A DNA stretch of 6,688 nucleotides from Micrococcales bacterium UBA7472 (lineage in GTDB: Bacteria > Actinomycetota > Actinomycetes > Actinomycetales > Microbacteriaceae), in the NCBI GenBank assembly GCA_002478545.1, contig DLOY01000054.1:12737-19424 (forward strand). The letters are read 5' to 3'. This document shows, piece by piece, positions 1-5,427 of the stretch; the first letter of the stretch is position 1; every line of letters starts with the position of its first letter. Under the pieces are notes generated by a model. The model saw only the letters and a list, made by a program, of their open reading frames with translations, was not told the origin of the DNA and did not search any database. The position numbers were made by a program, and so were the translations under genes.

Positions 1-2159
1 TCCGCAGCCTTGGGTCGCAGCAGACCTGCCATGTCCTTGATGGCGAGGATGTGAGCCCCGGCCTTGACCATCTTCTCCGCAAGGTTCAGGTAGTAATCCA
101 ACGTGTAGAGCGATTCATTTGGATCGAGCAAGTTACCGGTGTAGCTAATGCCAACCTCGGCTACCGAGTTGGTCAACTCACGCACTGCCCTAATGGCTGG
201 CTCCATCTGGTCGACATCGTTGAGTGCATCAAAGATTCTGAAGATGTCAACGCCAGTTGCAGCGGCCTGCTTCACAAAAGCCCGAGTCACCTCTTCGGGG
301 TAAGGGGTGTAGCCAACGGTGTTTCGACCTCGAAGTAGCATCTGGATGCAGATGTTTGGTAGCGCGGTCCTCAGTTGAGCGAGTCGATCCCAAGGGTCCT
401 CTCCCAAAAAGCGAAGCGCAACGTCGTAAGTTGCTCCGCCCCATGCCTCAACAGATAGCAGCTGCGGAGTGAGCCTTGAAACATATGGCGCAGCCGCAAT
501 CAAATCGCGACCACGAACTCGAGTTGCCAGCAGTGACTGGTGCGCGTCCCGGAACGTAGTGTCCGTGACGGCAACTCTGCTTCTTCTGCGCAACTCTTTG
601 GCAAATCCCTCTGGTCCAAGCTGATCCAGCAACTGCTTGGACCCAGCTGGGGCAGCCTGGGTGATGTCAATTTTGGGAAGCTTTAGCTCGGGGTCGGACT
701 TTCCGGTTCGCTCGCCGTATGGCTTGTTCACAGTTACCTCTGCAAGCCACTGCAGCACCTTGGTGCCGCGGTCCTGAGAGGGTTTTCCCTGCATCAGTTC
801 TGGACGTTCGTCAATAAAGTGAGTCGAGAGATTACCAGAGGCAAATACCTCATCGGCCAACACTGCCTGCAAGAAGTTGATGTTGGTTGCAACTCCACGA
901 ATACGGAACTCCGCAAGCGCCCTTCGAGCGCGACTTACGGCAGATTCAAAGTCACGACCGCGGGTGATTAGCTTCACCAACATCGAGTCAAAGTGTGGGG
1001 ACACCTCTGCACCAGTGGTTACAGTGCCACCGTCAAGTCGGATACCGGCGCCGCCTGGCGAGCGGTAAGTGGTGATCATTCCAGTATCGGGCCTAAAACC
1101 AGCGGCAGGGTCCTCGGTGGTGATTCTGCACTGCAGCGCAAACCCGTGTGGCTTGATGCTCTCTTGGTTCAGGCCAAGATCGGCAAGGGACGCTCCGGCT
1201 GCAATTTTGAGCTGGGACTGAACCAAGTCGACGTCGGTGACCTCCTCGGTCACGGTGTGCTCAACCTGGATTCGAGGATTCATCTCGATAAATACGTGCT
1301 TACCAGCGTTTGGACCAATGGTGTCAATCAAGAACTCGACGGTGCCAGCATTCTGGTAACCAATTTCTCGGGCAAAGGCGACGGCGTCGCGGAAGAGCTT
1401 CTGGCGGAGCTCCTCGTCCAAAAGCGGAGCTGGAGCAATCTCCACGACTTTCTGGTTACGTCGCTGGATCGAGCAGTCTCGCTCGTGAAGGTGAATCACA
1501 TTTCCATAGCTGTCGGCAAGGATCTGTACCTCGATGTGACGAGGTCGAAGAACCGCCTGCTCCAAAAAGACTCTGGGGTCACCAAAAGCACTACCAGCCT
1601 CGCGCATAGCGGCCTCGAGGGCTCCTGGAAGATCAGCTGCAGTCTCAACCTTGCGCATGCCTCGGCCGCCACCGCCAGCTACGGCTTTCACAAACAGCGG
1701 AAATCCAATGGTTTCGGCCTTGGCAATAAGCTCCGCGGCATCAGCTGAAGAGTCAGTTGATGCCAGCACTGGAACACCCGCCCTAATTGCTGCAGCCTTG
1801 GCATTGACTTTGTCCCCGGCTAGTTCCAAGACCTCTGGGCTTGGTCCAACGAACGCGATTCCATTCTCCTTGGCAGCCCTGGCAAGATCTGGATTTTCAG
1901 ACAGGAAGCCGTAGCCGGGGTAGATAGCGTCTGCGCCTGAAAGCTTGGCAACCCGAATCATTTCACTGACTGACAGATACGCACGAACCGGCGAACCCTC
2001 AGCCTCAATCTCATAAGCCTCGTCAGCCTTGAGACGGTGCACCGAGTTTCTATCCTCGTAAGGATAAACCGCTACGGTCTGGGCTCCAGTCTCATACGCA
2101 GCGCGGAAGGCGCGGACAGCAATTTCACCACGGTTGGCAACCAGGATTTTTCTAAACAT
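1..2159 (-). CDS. pyc: Pyruvate carboxylase, N-terminal 719 residues (C-terminus outside window)
   Basis: Biotin-dependent, cytosolic enzyme that makes oxaloacetate from pyruvate, bicarbonate and ATP, refilling the TCA cycle. The start is the ATG at 2159-2157 (MFRKILVANRGEIAVRAFRAA), preceded by GTGAGGT four bases upstream. The biotin carboxylase domain fills about residues 1-450: ATP-grasp glycine loop GGGGRGM at 162-168 and active-site stretch EMNPRIQVEHTVTEE at 292-306. The carboxyltransferase domain begins with DTTFRDAHQ (533-541, metal and pyruvate site) and reaches IKDMAGLL, where K708 matches the lysine that is carbamylated in this family. This order (biotin carboxylase then a pyruvate-type carboxyltransferase on one chain) separates it from acetyl/propionyl-CoA carboxylase alpha chains. 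The family is usually about 1130-1150 residues, so the rest of the carboxyltransferase and the biotin carrier domain lie beyond base 1. No frameshift is seen. It is transcribed away from the ParA gene across a 65-bp gap. Confidence 0.96.
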   Translation of the reverse strand, partial: MFRKILVANRGEIAVRAFRAAYETGAQTVAVYPYEDRNSVHRLKADEAYEIEAEGSPVRAYLSVSEMIRVAKLSGADAIYPGYGFLSENPDLARAAKENGIAFVGPSPEVLELAGDKVNAKAAAIRAGVPVLASTDSSADAAELIAKAETIGFPLFVKAVAGGGGRGMRKVETAADLPGALEAAMREAGSAFGDPRVFLEQAVLRPRHIEVQILADSYGNVIHLHERDCSIQRRNQKVVEIAPAPLLDEELRQKLFRDAVAFAREIGYQNAGTVEFLIDTIGPNAGKHVFIEMNPRIQVEHTVTEEVTDVDLVQSQLKIAAGASLADLGLNQESIKPHGFALQCRITTEDPAAGFRPDTGMITTYRSPGGAGIRLDGGTVTTGAEVSPHFDSMLVKLITRGRDFESAVSRARRALAEFRIRGVATNINFLQAVLADEVFASGNLSTHFIDERPELMQGKPSQDRGTKVLQWLAEVTVNKPYGERTGKSDPELKLPKIDITQAAPAGSKQLLDQLGPEGFAKELRRRSRVAVTDTTFRDAHQSLLATRVRGRDLIAAAPYVSRLTPQLLSVEAWGGATYDVALRFLGEDPWDRLAQLRTALPNICIQMLLRGRNTVGYTPYPEEVTRAFVKQAAATGVDIFRIFDALNDVDQMEPAIRAVRELTNSVAEVGISYTGNLLDPNESLYTLDYYLNLAEKMVKAGAHILAIKDMAGLLRPKAA

Positions 2160-2212
2160 TGGGACCTCACTGAAACGACGGCTCAGATAACGCCACGCTG
2201 CGTATAAAAAGG

Positions 2213-2218
2213 TAGCCT
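2213..2218 (+). promoter_or_regulatory. Candidate -10 element (TAGCCT) for leaderless transcription of the ParA gene
   Basis: TAGCCT fits the actinobacterial TANNNT -10 pattern. Exactly six bases lie between its last T (2218) and the G of the GTG start at 2225, the spacing expected when transcription begins on the start codon itself. No Shine-Dalgarno sequence precedes the GTG, which agrees with a leaderless mRNA. The -35 region at 17 bp spacing (ACGCCA, 2190-2195) is weak. An alternative -10, TATAAA at 2203-2208, would give a leader of only about 10 bases. Confidence 0.45.
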
Positions 2219-2219
2219 A

Positions 2220-2230
2220 ATGCAGTGCAT
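2220..2230. repeat. 11-bp palindrome ATGCA-G-TGCAT over the ParA gene start
   Basis: The arms ATGCA (2220-2224) and TGCAT (2226-2230) are perfect inverted repeats around G2225, which is both the first base of the GTG start codon and the predicted transcription start. The position would suit an operator for autoregulation, but five-base arms are short and chance is possible. It also creates two out-of-frame ATGs (2220 and 2229), neither opening a useful reading frame. Confidence 0.4.
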
Positions 2231-3127
2231 GTTCTTAGCGTGAGCTCTCTAAAAGGTGGAGTCGGTAAAACTACCGTCGCCCTCGGTCTGGCCTCAGCGG
2301 CTCTAAACAAAGGGTTGAACACGCTCATCATCGATTTAGACCCACAGTGTGATGCCACCAGCGGTCTTGCTGCCACTAACGAATTCGGTGCATCGGTAGC
2401 AGAGGTGTTGCAAAGCCCGAAGCTTCCTGCAATCAAGCGCGCCATCGTGTCGTCATCTTGGGCACGCGGCAGCAAGATGGATGTGATGGTCGGCTCACCT
2501 CGATCCTTGCTGCTAGACAACCCTGCGCCAACCGTGGCAGATGTCTGGAAGCTTGAAGAGGTCCTCACTCAAATTGAGGAGGACTATGACTTGGTAATTA
2601 TCGACACTCCCCCATCCATCAATGCCCTAACCAGAACGGCCTGGGTGGCATCGGACCGAGTGATCATCGTCACCGAGCCTTCGCTCTATTCGGTTATAGC
2701 CGCAGATCGAGCCAGGAAAGCAATTGCCGAAATCAGCGCAAAGCTGACTCCTCGCCTTGAGCTTTTAGGTGTTGTCGTGAACCGTCTCAGGCCGCAGTCA
2801 AATGAGCACGACTACCGCCTCAAGGAACTCAAGGAGATGTTTGGCAATCAATTACTCATGCCATACTTCGAAGAGCGTGCCGCTATTCAGCAGTCAACCG
2901 GTGCCGCTAGACCTATTCACTCCTGGCCTGCAGAGGGTGCTGCGGAAGTAGCGAAAGGCTTTGACTGGCTGCTAGCTGGGGCTCTATCAGCCATGGAGCG
3001 AGAGACTCGCAACCCAGATCGGGCAAGCTCTACGCGCGCAACAAGGGGTCTAGGTAATCCGATTACTGAATTGATGGGCTCCGAGAGCCGCAAAGAGCAA
3101 AAGAAGCGGCGCTGGTTCAGGCGCTAG
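2225..3127 (+). CDS. Orphan ParA/Soj-family P-loop ATPase
   Basis: A 300-residue ParA-type ATPase; the family forms ATP-dependent dimers that bind DNA and position chromosomes, plasmids or protein complexes. Visible motifs are the deviant Walker A KGGVGKTT (10-17) with signature lysine K10, the Walker A' IIDLDPQ (35-41) and Walker B DLVIIDTPP (122-130). The DPQ after the A' aspartate and the absence of a MinD-type amphipathic tail favour ParA/Soj over MinD. The stretch ERAAIQQSTGAARPIHSW (217-234) is typical of ParA C-terminal domains. After about residue 252 comes a low-complexity, charged extension ending in a basic-aromatic cluster (KKRRWFRR, 293-300). The start is GTG at 2225, without a Shine-Dalgarno site. 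No ParB gene and no scpA/scpB genes are present here, so the partner and cargo are unknown. The gene is convergent with the ResR-type regulator and overlaps it by four bases. Confidence 0.88.
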   Translation: MHVLSVSSLKGGVGKTTVALGLASAALNKGLNTLIIDLDPQCDATSGLAATNEFGASVAEVLQSPKLPAIKRAIVSSSWARGSKMDVMVGSPRSLLLDNPAPTVADVWKLEEVLTQIEEDYDLVIIDTPPSINALTRTAWVASDRVIIVTEPSLYSVIAADRARKAIAEISAKLTPRLELLGVVVNRLRPQSNEHDYRLKELKEMFGNQLLMPYFEERAAIQQSTGAARPIHSWPAEGAAEVAKGFDWLLAGALSAMERETRNPDRASSTRATRGLGNPITELMGSESRKEQKKRRWFRR

Positions 3128-3148
3128 GAAATCTTTCTAGCTCTTCTT
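3123..3148 (+). terminator. Candidate terminator of the ParA gene inside the 3' end of the ResR-type gene
   Basis: In plus-strand RNA, 3123-3130 (GCTAGGAA) can pair with 3134-3141 (TTTCTAGC) through eight pairs, one a G-U, around the three-base loop ATC; a pyrimidine-rich TCTTCTT follows at 3142-3148. The stem is fairly AU-rich and the tail is not a pure U-tract, so strength is uncertain. The left arm contains the CTAG that supplies both stop codons, and the right arm holds a second CTAG. In the opposite RNA the wobble becomes a C-A mismatch and no U-tract follows, so it would act mainly in one direction. Confidence 0.35.
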
Positions 3149-3636
3149 GCAGCCAGCTCGTCCTGAACCGCGGCCTCTTCGGCAGCGAAGTCGACCAAAG
3201 TGGCCTCAACTTCACGAAGCACTCGGCCCACCGCGATACCAAAAACACCCTGGCCCTGACCCAATAGGTCAATTACCTCATCCTGAGAAGTGCACAGGTA
3301 AACGCGAGCCCCATCGCTCATCAAAGTGGTGTTAGTGAGATCTGAAATACCTGATGCACGAAGCTGTTCAACTGCGAGGCGAATTTGCTGCAGTGAAACA
3401 CCCGTATCCAAAAGACGCTTCACAAGCTTAAGCACCAAGATGTCGCGGAAAGAATAAAGCCTTTGAGATCCGGACCCGGTAGCGGTCTGAATGCTGGGAA
3501 TCACTAAACCAGTGCGATCCCAATAGTCCAACTGACGATAGGAGATACCAGCTGCTGCGGCAGCAGATGCTCCTCTGTAACCGATGTCCTGAGAAGGCAA
3601 ACCATCGGTAAAGAGCATCCCGGATTCGTAGTCCAC
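3124..3636 (-). CDS. resR: MerR-family regulator of the ResR/McdR (Rv1830) type
   Basis: A 170-residue DNA-binding regulator. The winged helix-turn-helix covers about residues 20-93, with the MerR-like block YRQLDYWDRTGLVIPS (33-48) and SGSQRLYSFRDILVLKLVKRLL (55-76). A C-terminal block (113-150, including GQGVFGIAVG) resembles that of the mycobacterial protein Rv1830, named ResR or McdR and linked to growth and division timing. No cysteine or ligand domain of classical metal-sensing MerR proteins is visible. The start is GTG at 3636, fixed by AAGGAG six bases upstream; a later in-frame ATG at residue 7 lacks such a site. It follows ftsR by 82 bp. The family and the Rv1830 match rest on recognised sequence; the regulon in this organism is unknown. 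Confidence 0.85.
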   Translation of the reverse strand: MDYESGMLFTDGLPSQDIGYRGASAAAAAGISYRQLDYWDRTGLVIPSIQTATGSGSQRLYSFRDILVLKLVKRLLDTGVSLQQIRLAVEQLRASGISDLTNTTLMSDGARVYLCTSQDEVIDLLGQGQGVFGIAVGRVLREVEATLVDFAAEEAAVQDELAARRARKIS

Positions 3637-3642
3637 GTGTCT

Positions 3643-3648
3643 CTCCTT
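3643..3648 (-). promoter_or_regulatory. Shine-Dalgarno site (AAGGAG) deciding the GTG start of the ResR-type gene
   Basis: On the minus strand AAGGAG lies six bases before the GTG at 3636-3634. This is one of the best ribosome binding sites in the window and favours the GTG over the internal ATG six codons later. Confidence 0.8.
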
Positions 3649-3674
3649 AGTAACGACTCGTTAAGTCTGCCTTC

Positions 3675-3687
3675 AAGTTGTACTTTA
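3675..3687 (-). promoter_or_regulatory. Possible promoter/operator between ftsR and the ResR-type gene
   Basis: The 82-bp gap contains the inverted repeat AAGT-TGT-ACTT (3675-3685). It overlaps a minus-strand TANNNT-like -10, TAAAGT (3682-3687), which would start transcription near 3675 and give a leader of about 38 bases ending in the strong ribosome binding site. No convincing -35 is present at normal spacing. An imperfect dyad across a promoter is the usual setting for MerR-family control, so FtsR or ResR binding is possible, but the evidence is weak. Confidence 0.25.
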
Positions 3688-3718
3688 GGGTTACTCCACA
3701 GCCTCGGCGTGTCGAAAT

Positions 3719-4396
3719 CTAACCTTCGATTGAGTCGATTGACTGTTGAATCAGATGCCCGCGAATAGCCCCAAATCGCTCGGCGATTTCCGAGGCAATG
3801 TGGGCTGCACGCGCAGCCGACTCGGGAGCCTTCTTTCGCAGCACCGGTTCTGTCACACCGCTGATGATTGCGACCTCGCGCTCTGCGGCCGACTTCAAGC
3901 CCCTGAGGTGACGTGGTTGAATACCAAACTGCTCCAGTCCTACCAATGCGAAGGCAATCTCGACCTCGTGGGAGCTGTGCGGCTGAGGACCGAAGAGTCC
4001 CAGTTCTGCAGCCTCTCTAAATGCGAGGTCAGAAATGCCAGTTTCTGCTTTGAGTTGCGCGGTTGAAAAACGCTGACCGCGCCTCAGGGTCGCAGGCGAG
4101 GCGGTCGGCAGGATCGGAGTTCGCCCAGCATCGAGCTCTGCCAGATAGTCCTTGATTACCTTGAGCGGCAGGTACTGATCCCGTTGCAGAGTCAGAATGA
4201 TGCTTAGACGCTCGATTTGATTCTCGGAGTACTTACGGTATCCAGCATCGGTGCGCTCTGGAGTAAGTAACCCCTGATCTTCCAGAAATCTCAACTTGGA
4301 TGGAGTTAGGTCACCGAACTGCGGCTTGAGGACCGTGAGTACCTGACCAATCGTGTAAAGCTTGTGATCAGAGAGCTTTCTTACCGCGTTCTCCAT
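3719..4396 (-). CDS. ftsR: FtsR-type MerR-family transcriptional regulator (Rv1828 family)
   Basis: A 225-residue regulator. The N-terminal MerR winged helix spans about residues 14-87: YTIGQVLTVL, then SKLRFLEDQGLLTPERTDAGYRKYS and the hallmark QRDQYLPLKVIKDYL (71-85). After a short linker, residues about 106-222 form the second helical domain of the Rv1828/FtsR family, including FGIQPRHLRGLKSAAERE. Classical MerR effector cysteines are absent. In Corynebacterium glutamicum FtsR activates ftsZ; that role is inferred here. The ATG at 4396 overlaps the TAA of garA as TAATG, so reinitiation or translational coupling is likely and no separate promoter is needed. Its length is slightly below the roughly 247 residues of the mycobacterial protein. 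Confidence 0.88.
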   Translation of the reverse strand: MENAVRKLSDHKLYTIGQVLTVLKPQFGDLTPSKLRFLEDQGLLTPERTDAGYRKYSENQIERLSIILTLQRDQYLPLKVIKDYLAELDAGRTPILPTASPATLRRGQRFSTAQLKAETGISDLAFREAAELGLFGPQPHSSHEVEIAFALVGLEQFGIQPRHLRGLKSAAEREVAIISGVTEPVLRKKAPESAARAAHIASEIAERFGAIRGHLIQQSIDSIEG

Positions 4397-4800
4397 TAGG
4401 CCTTTCCTCCGATGAAGAAGGTAAGCCTAAATTTCCCAATTCGAAGCTCGTCGCCATCTTTCAGTTTCGCTCTGTCAACGATTTCACCGTTTAGGTAGGT
4501 GCCGTTCATCGAACCCAGATCTCGAACCTCGAAGTCACCATCGGTTCTCAAAATCTCTACATGCCTGCGAGAGACGGTGACATCGTCGAGAAAAATGTCT
4601 GCATCCGGGTGACGACCTGCCGTGGTGATGTCCGCATCAAGCAAGAATCGTGAACCGGAAAATTGTCCGTGTGTCGAAATCAGCAGGGCTGAACCCTTGG
4701 GCAAAGCGGCAACTGCACGCGCCTCTTCGGGAGTCAGCGAATCTGAGTCGGATTGGACCAAATCAGATGAAAACCTCGCGGTTTCATCTGCGTTGAACAT
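4396..4800 (-). CDS. garA: GarA/OdhI-type FHA-domain protein
   Basis: A 134-residue cytosolic protein with a short N-terminal tail and one FHA (phosphothreonine-binding) domain at about 50-130. FHA signature residues are present: GRH (62-64), SRRH (77-80) and NG (99-100). In mycobacteria and corynebacteria, GarA/OdhI binds and inhibits 2-oxoglutarate dehydrogenase until Ser/Thr kinases phosphorylate a tail motif ETTxVF, which then folds back on the FHA domain. Here the tail reads DETARFSSDL (5-14), with one threonine (T7) where the known proteins have two. The block TPEEARAVAALPKGSALL (23-40) is also typical of the family. The start is ATG at 4800 with GGGGAG (4807-4812) six bases upstream. 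Family membership is firm; the target and the switch are inferred. Confidence 0.88.
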   Translation of the reverse strand: MFNADETARFSSDLVQSDSDSLTPEEARAVAALPKGSALLISTHGQFSGSRFLLDADITTAGRHPDADIFLDDVTVSRRHVEILRTDGDFEVRDLGSMNGTYLNGEIVDRAKLKDGDELRIGKFRLTFFIGGKA

Positions 4801-4807
4801 TTTGGTC

Positions 4808-4835
4808 TCCCCTCGTTATGCACAATGCTAGGGGA
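4808..4835 (-). promoter_or_regulatory. Candidate hairpin covering the garA ribosome binding site, with an internal -10-like element
   Basis: The perfect six-base inverted repeat TCCCCT (4808-4813) / AGGGGA (4830-4835) spans a 16-base loop. In minus-strand RNA the downstream arm is the core of the garA Shine-Dalgarno sequence (GGGGAG, 4807-4812), so a transcript reading through from pgsA could hide it. The upstream arm overlaps a TANNNT element, TAGCAT (4825-4830); a transcript started there (near 4818) would lack that arm and leave the ribosome binding site open. The -35 is poor: TTGTCA occurs upstream but with a 20-bp spacer. Both roles are inference. Confidence 0.35.
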
Positions 4836-4844
4836 TTTTCAGGG

Positions 4845-5402
4845 CTACTTTGACAACAATTTTCTAACTTGATTCACGTAGATGAAGCCGGCAACCCAGT
4901 AAAGCGCGATACCCCAATATGCGAAGGCCCAAGCCAGTGGCAGTATTACAAAATCAGCGTCTGGCCAGATGTCAGCCATGAGCAATAAGGGCAGCGCATA
5001 AAGCAGCGCAAAGGTGCCTGCCTTACCCAGAAAGTGAACGGGCAATGGTCCATAGCCATGGGTGGCAAGCATTGGATAGACCAGCAGGAGCATCACATCG
5101 CGCGCGATGATAACGACGGCTAGCCAAAGTGGAATGTTGCCATTGATTGTCAAGCCGATAAGGGTCGCAAAGATGTAAAGCCGGTCGGCAGCAGGGTCCA
5201 AGACTTTACCCAACTCAGTAACCTGGTTGAACTTTCTAGCGATAACACCGTCCAGCCAATCCGACGCCCCAGCTAATGCAAGTATTACCAGGGCCCAGAC
5301 CAAGTAGTCCGCCAGCAACAACCAGAGAAAAACCGGGACCAGCAAGAGCCTGAGCAGACTGAGCAAGTTCGGAACACTACGAAGCTCTTGGCTCAAACCC
5401 AT
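4845..5402 (-). CDS. pgsA: CDP-alcohol phosphatidyltransferase (PgsA or cardiolipin-synthase-like)
   Basis: A 185-residue integral membrane enzyme transferring a phosphatidyl group from CDP-diacylglycerol to an alcohol. The complete family motif D-x2-D-G-x2-A-R-x8-G-x3-D-x3-D is at D48, D51, G52, A55, R56, G65, D69 and D73, so the metal site is intact. Hydrophobic segments lie near 12-31, 33-47, 75-86, 90-112, 124-143 and 151-176, consistent with six helices. The family motif does not settle the acceptor: glycerol-3-phosphate (phosphatidylglycerophosphate synthase) or phosphatidylglycerol, since actinobacteria also have cardiolipin synthases of this fold (for example Streptomyces Sco1389) and the copy beside garA in mycobacteria (PgsA2, Rv1822) is not the main PGP synthase. 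It starts 25 bp after metF without a Shine-Dalgarno site and with a leaderless-type promoter. Confidence 0.87.
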   Translation of the reverse strand: MGLSQELRSVPNLLSLLRLLLVPVFLWLLLADYLVWALVILALAGASDWLDGVIARKFNQVTELGKVLDPAADRLYIFATLIGLTINGNIPLWLAVVIIARDVMLLLVYPMLATHGYGPLPVHFLGKAGTFALLYALPLLLMADIWPDADFVILPLAWAFAYWGIALYWVAGFIYVNQVRKLLSK

Positions 5403-5408
5403 ACCGAG

Positions 5409-5414
5409 ATTCTA
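5409..5414 (-). promoter_or_regulatory. Candidate -10 element (TAGAAT) for a leaderless pgsA transcript
   Basis: On the minus strand TAGAAT (five of six matches to TATAAT) is followed by exactly six bases and then the pgsA ATG, the spacing expected for transcription beginning on the A of the start codon. No Shine-Dalgarno site is present. It sits within a direct repeat, AGATTC-T-AGATTC (plus-strand 5407-5419). The -35 is weak (CTGATT at 16 bp spacing, inside the end of metF). Confidence 0.5.
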
Positions 5415-5427
5415 GATTCGGCAGCGC

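Noticed and set aside
993..1748. 251-codon plus-strand open frame opposite pyruvate carboxylase
   Set aside because: It is antisense to strongly conserved biotin carboxylase codons, has no recognisable domain, and its sequence is what the reverse complement of such codons yields.
2203..2208. TATAAA as the main promoter -10 for the ParA gene or, on the other strand, for pyc
   Set aside because: Spacing to a -35 is poor in both directions, and TAGCCT fits the GTG start far better. The pyc promoter remains undefined.
2167..2568. 133-codon minus-strand open frame over the ParA gene start
   Set aside because: It lies opposite the Walker A and A' motifs of a clear ParA gene, shows no known motif, and would run across the pyc leader.
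4394..4398. Possible sequencing error or frameshift at the garA/ftsR junction
   Set aside because: The TAATG overlap is a normal coupled stop-start, and both proteins have complete, family-like ends.
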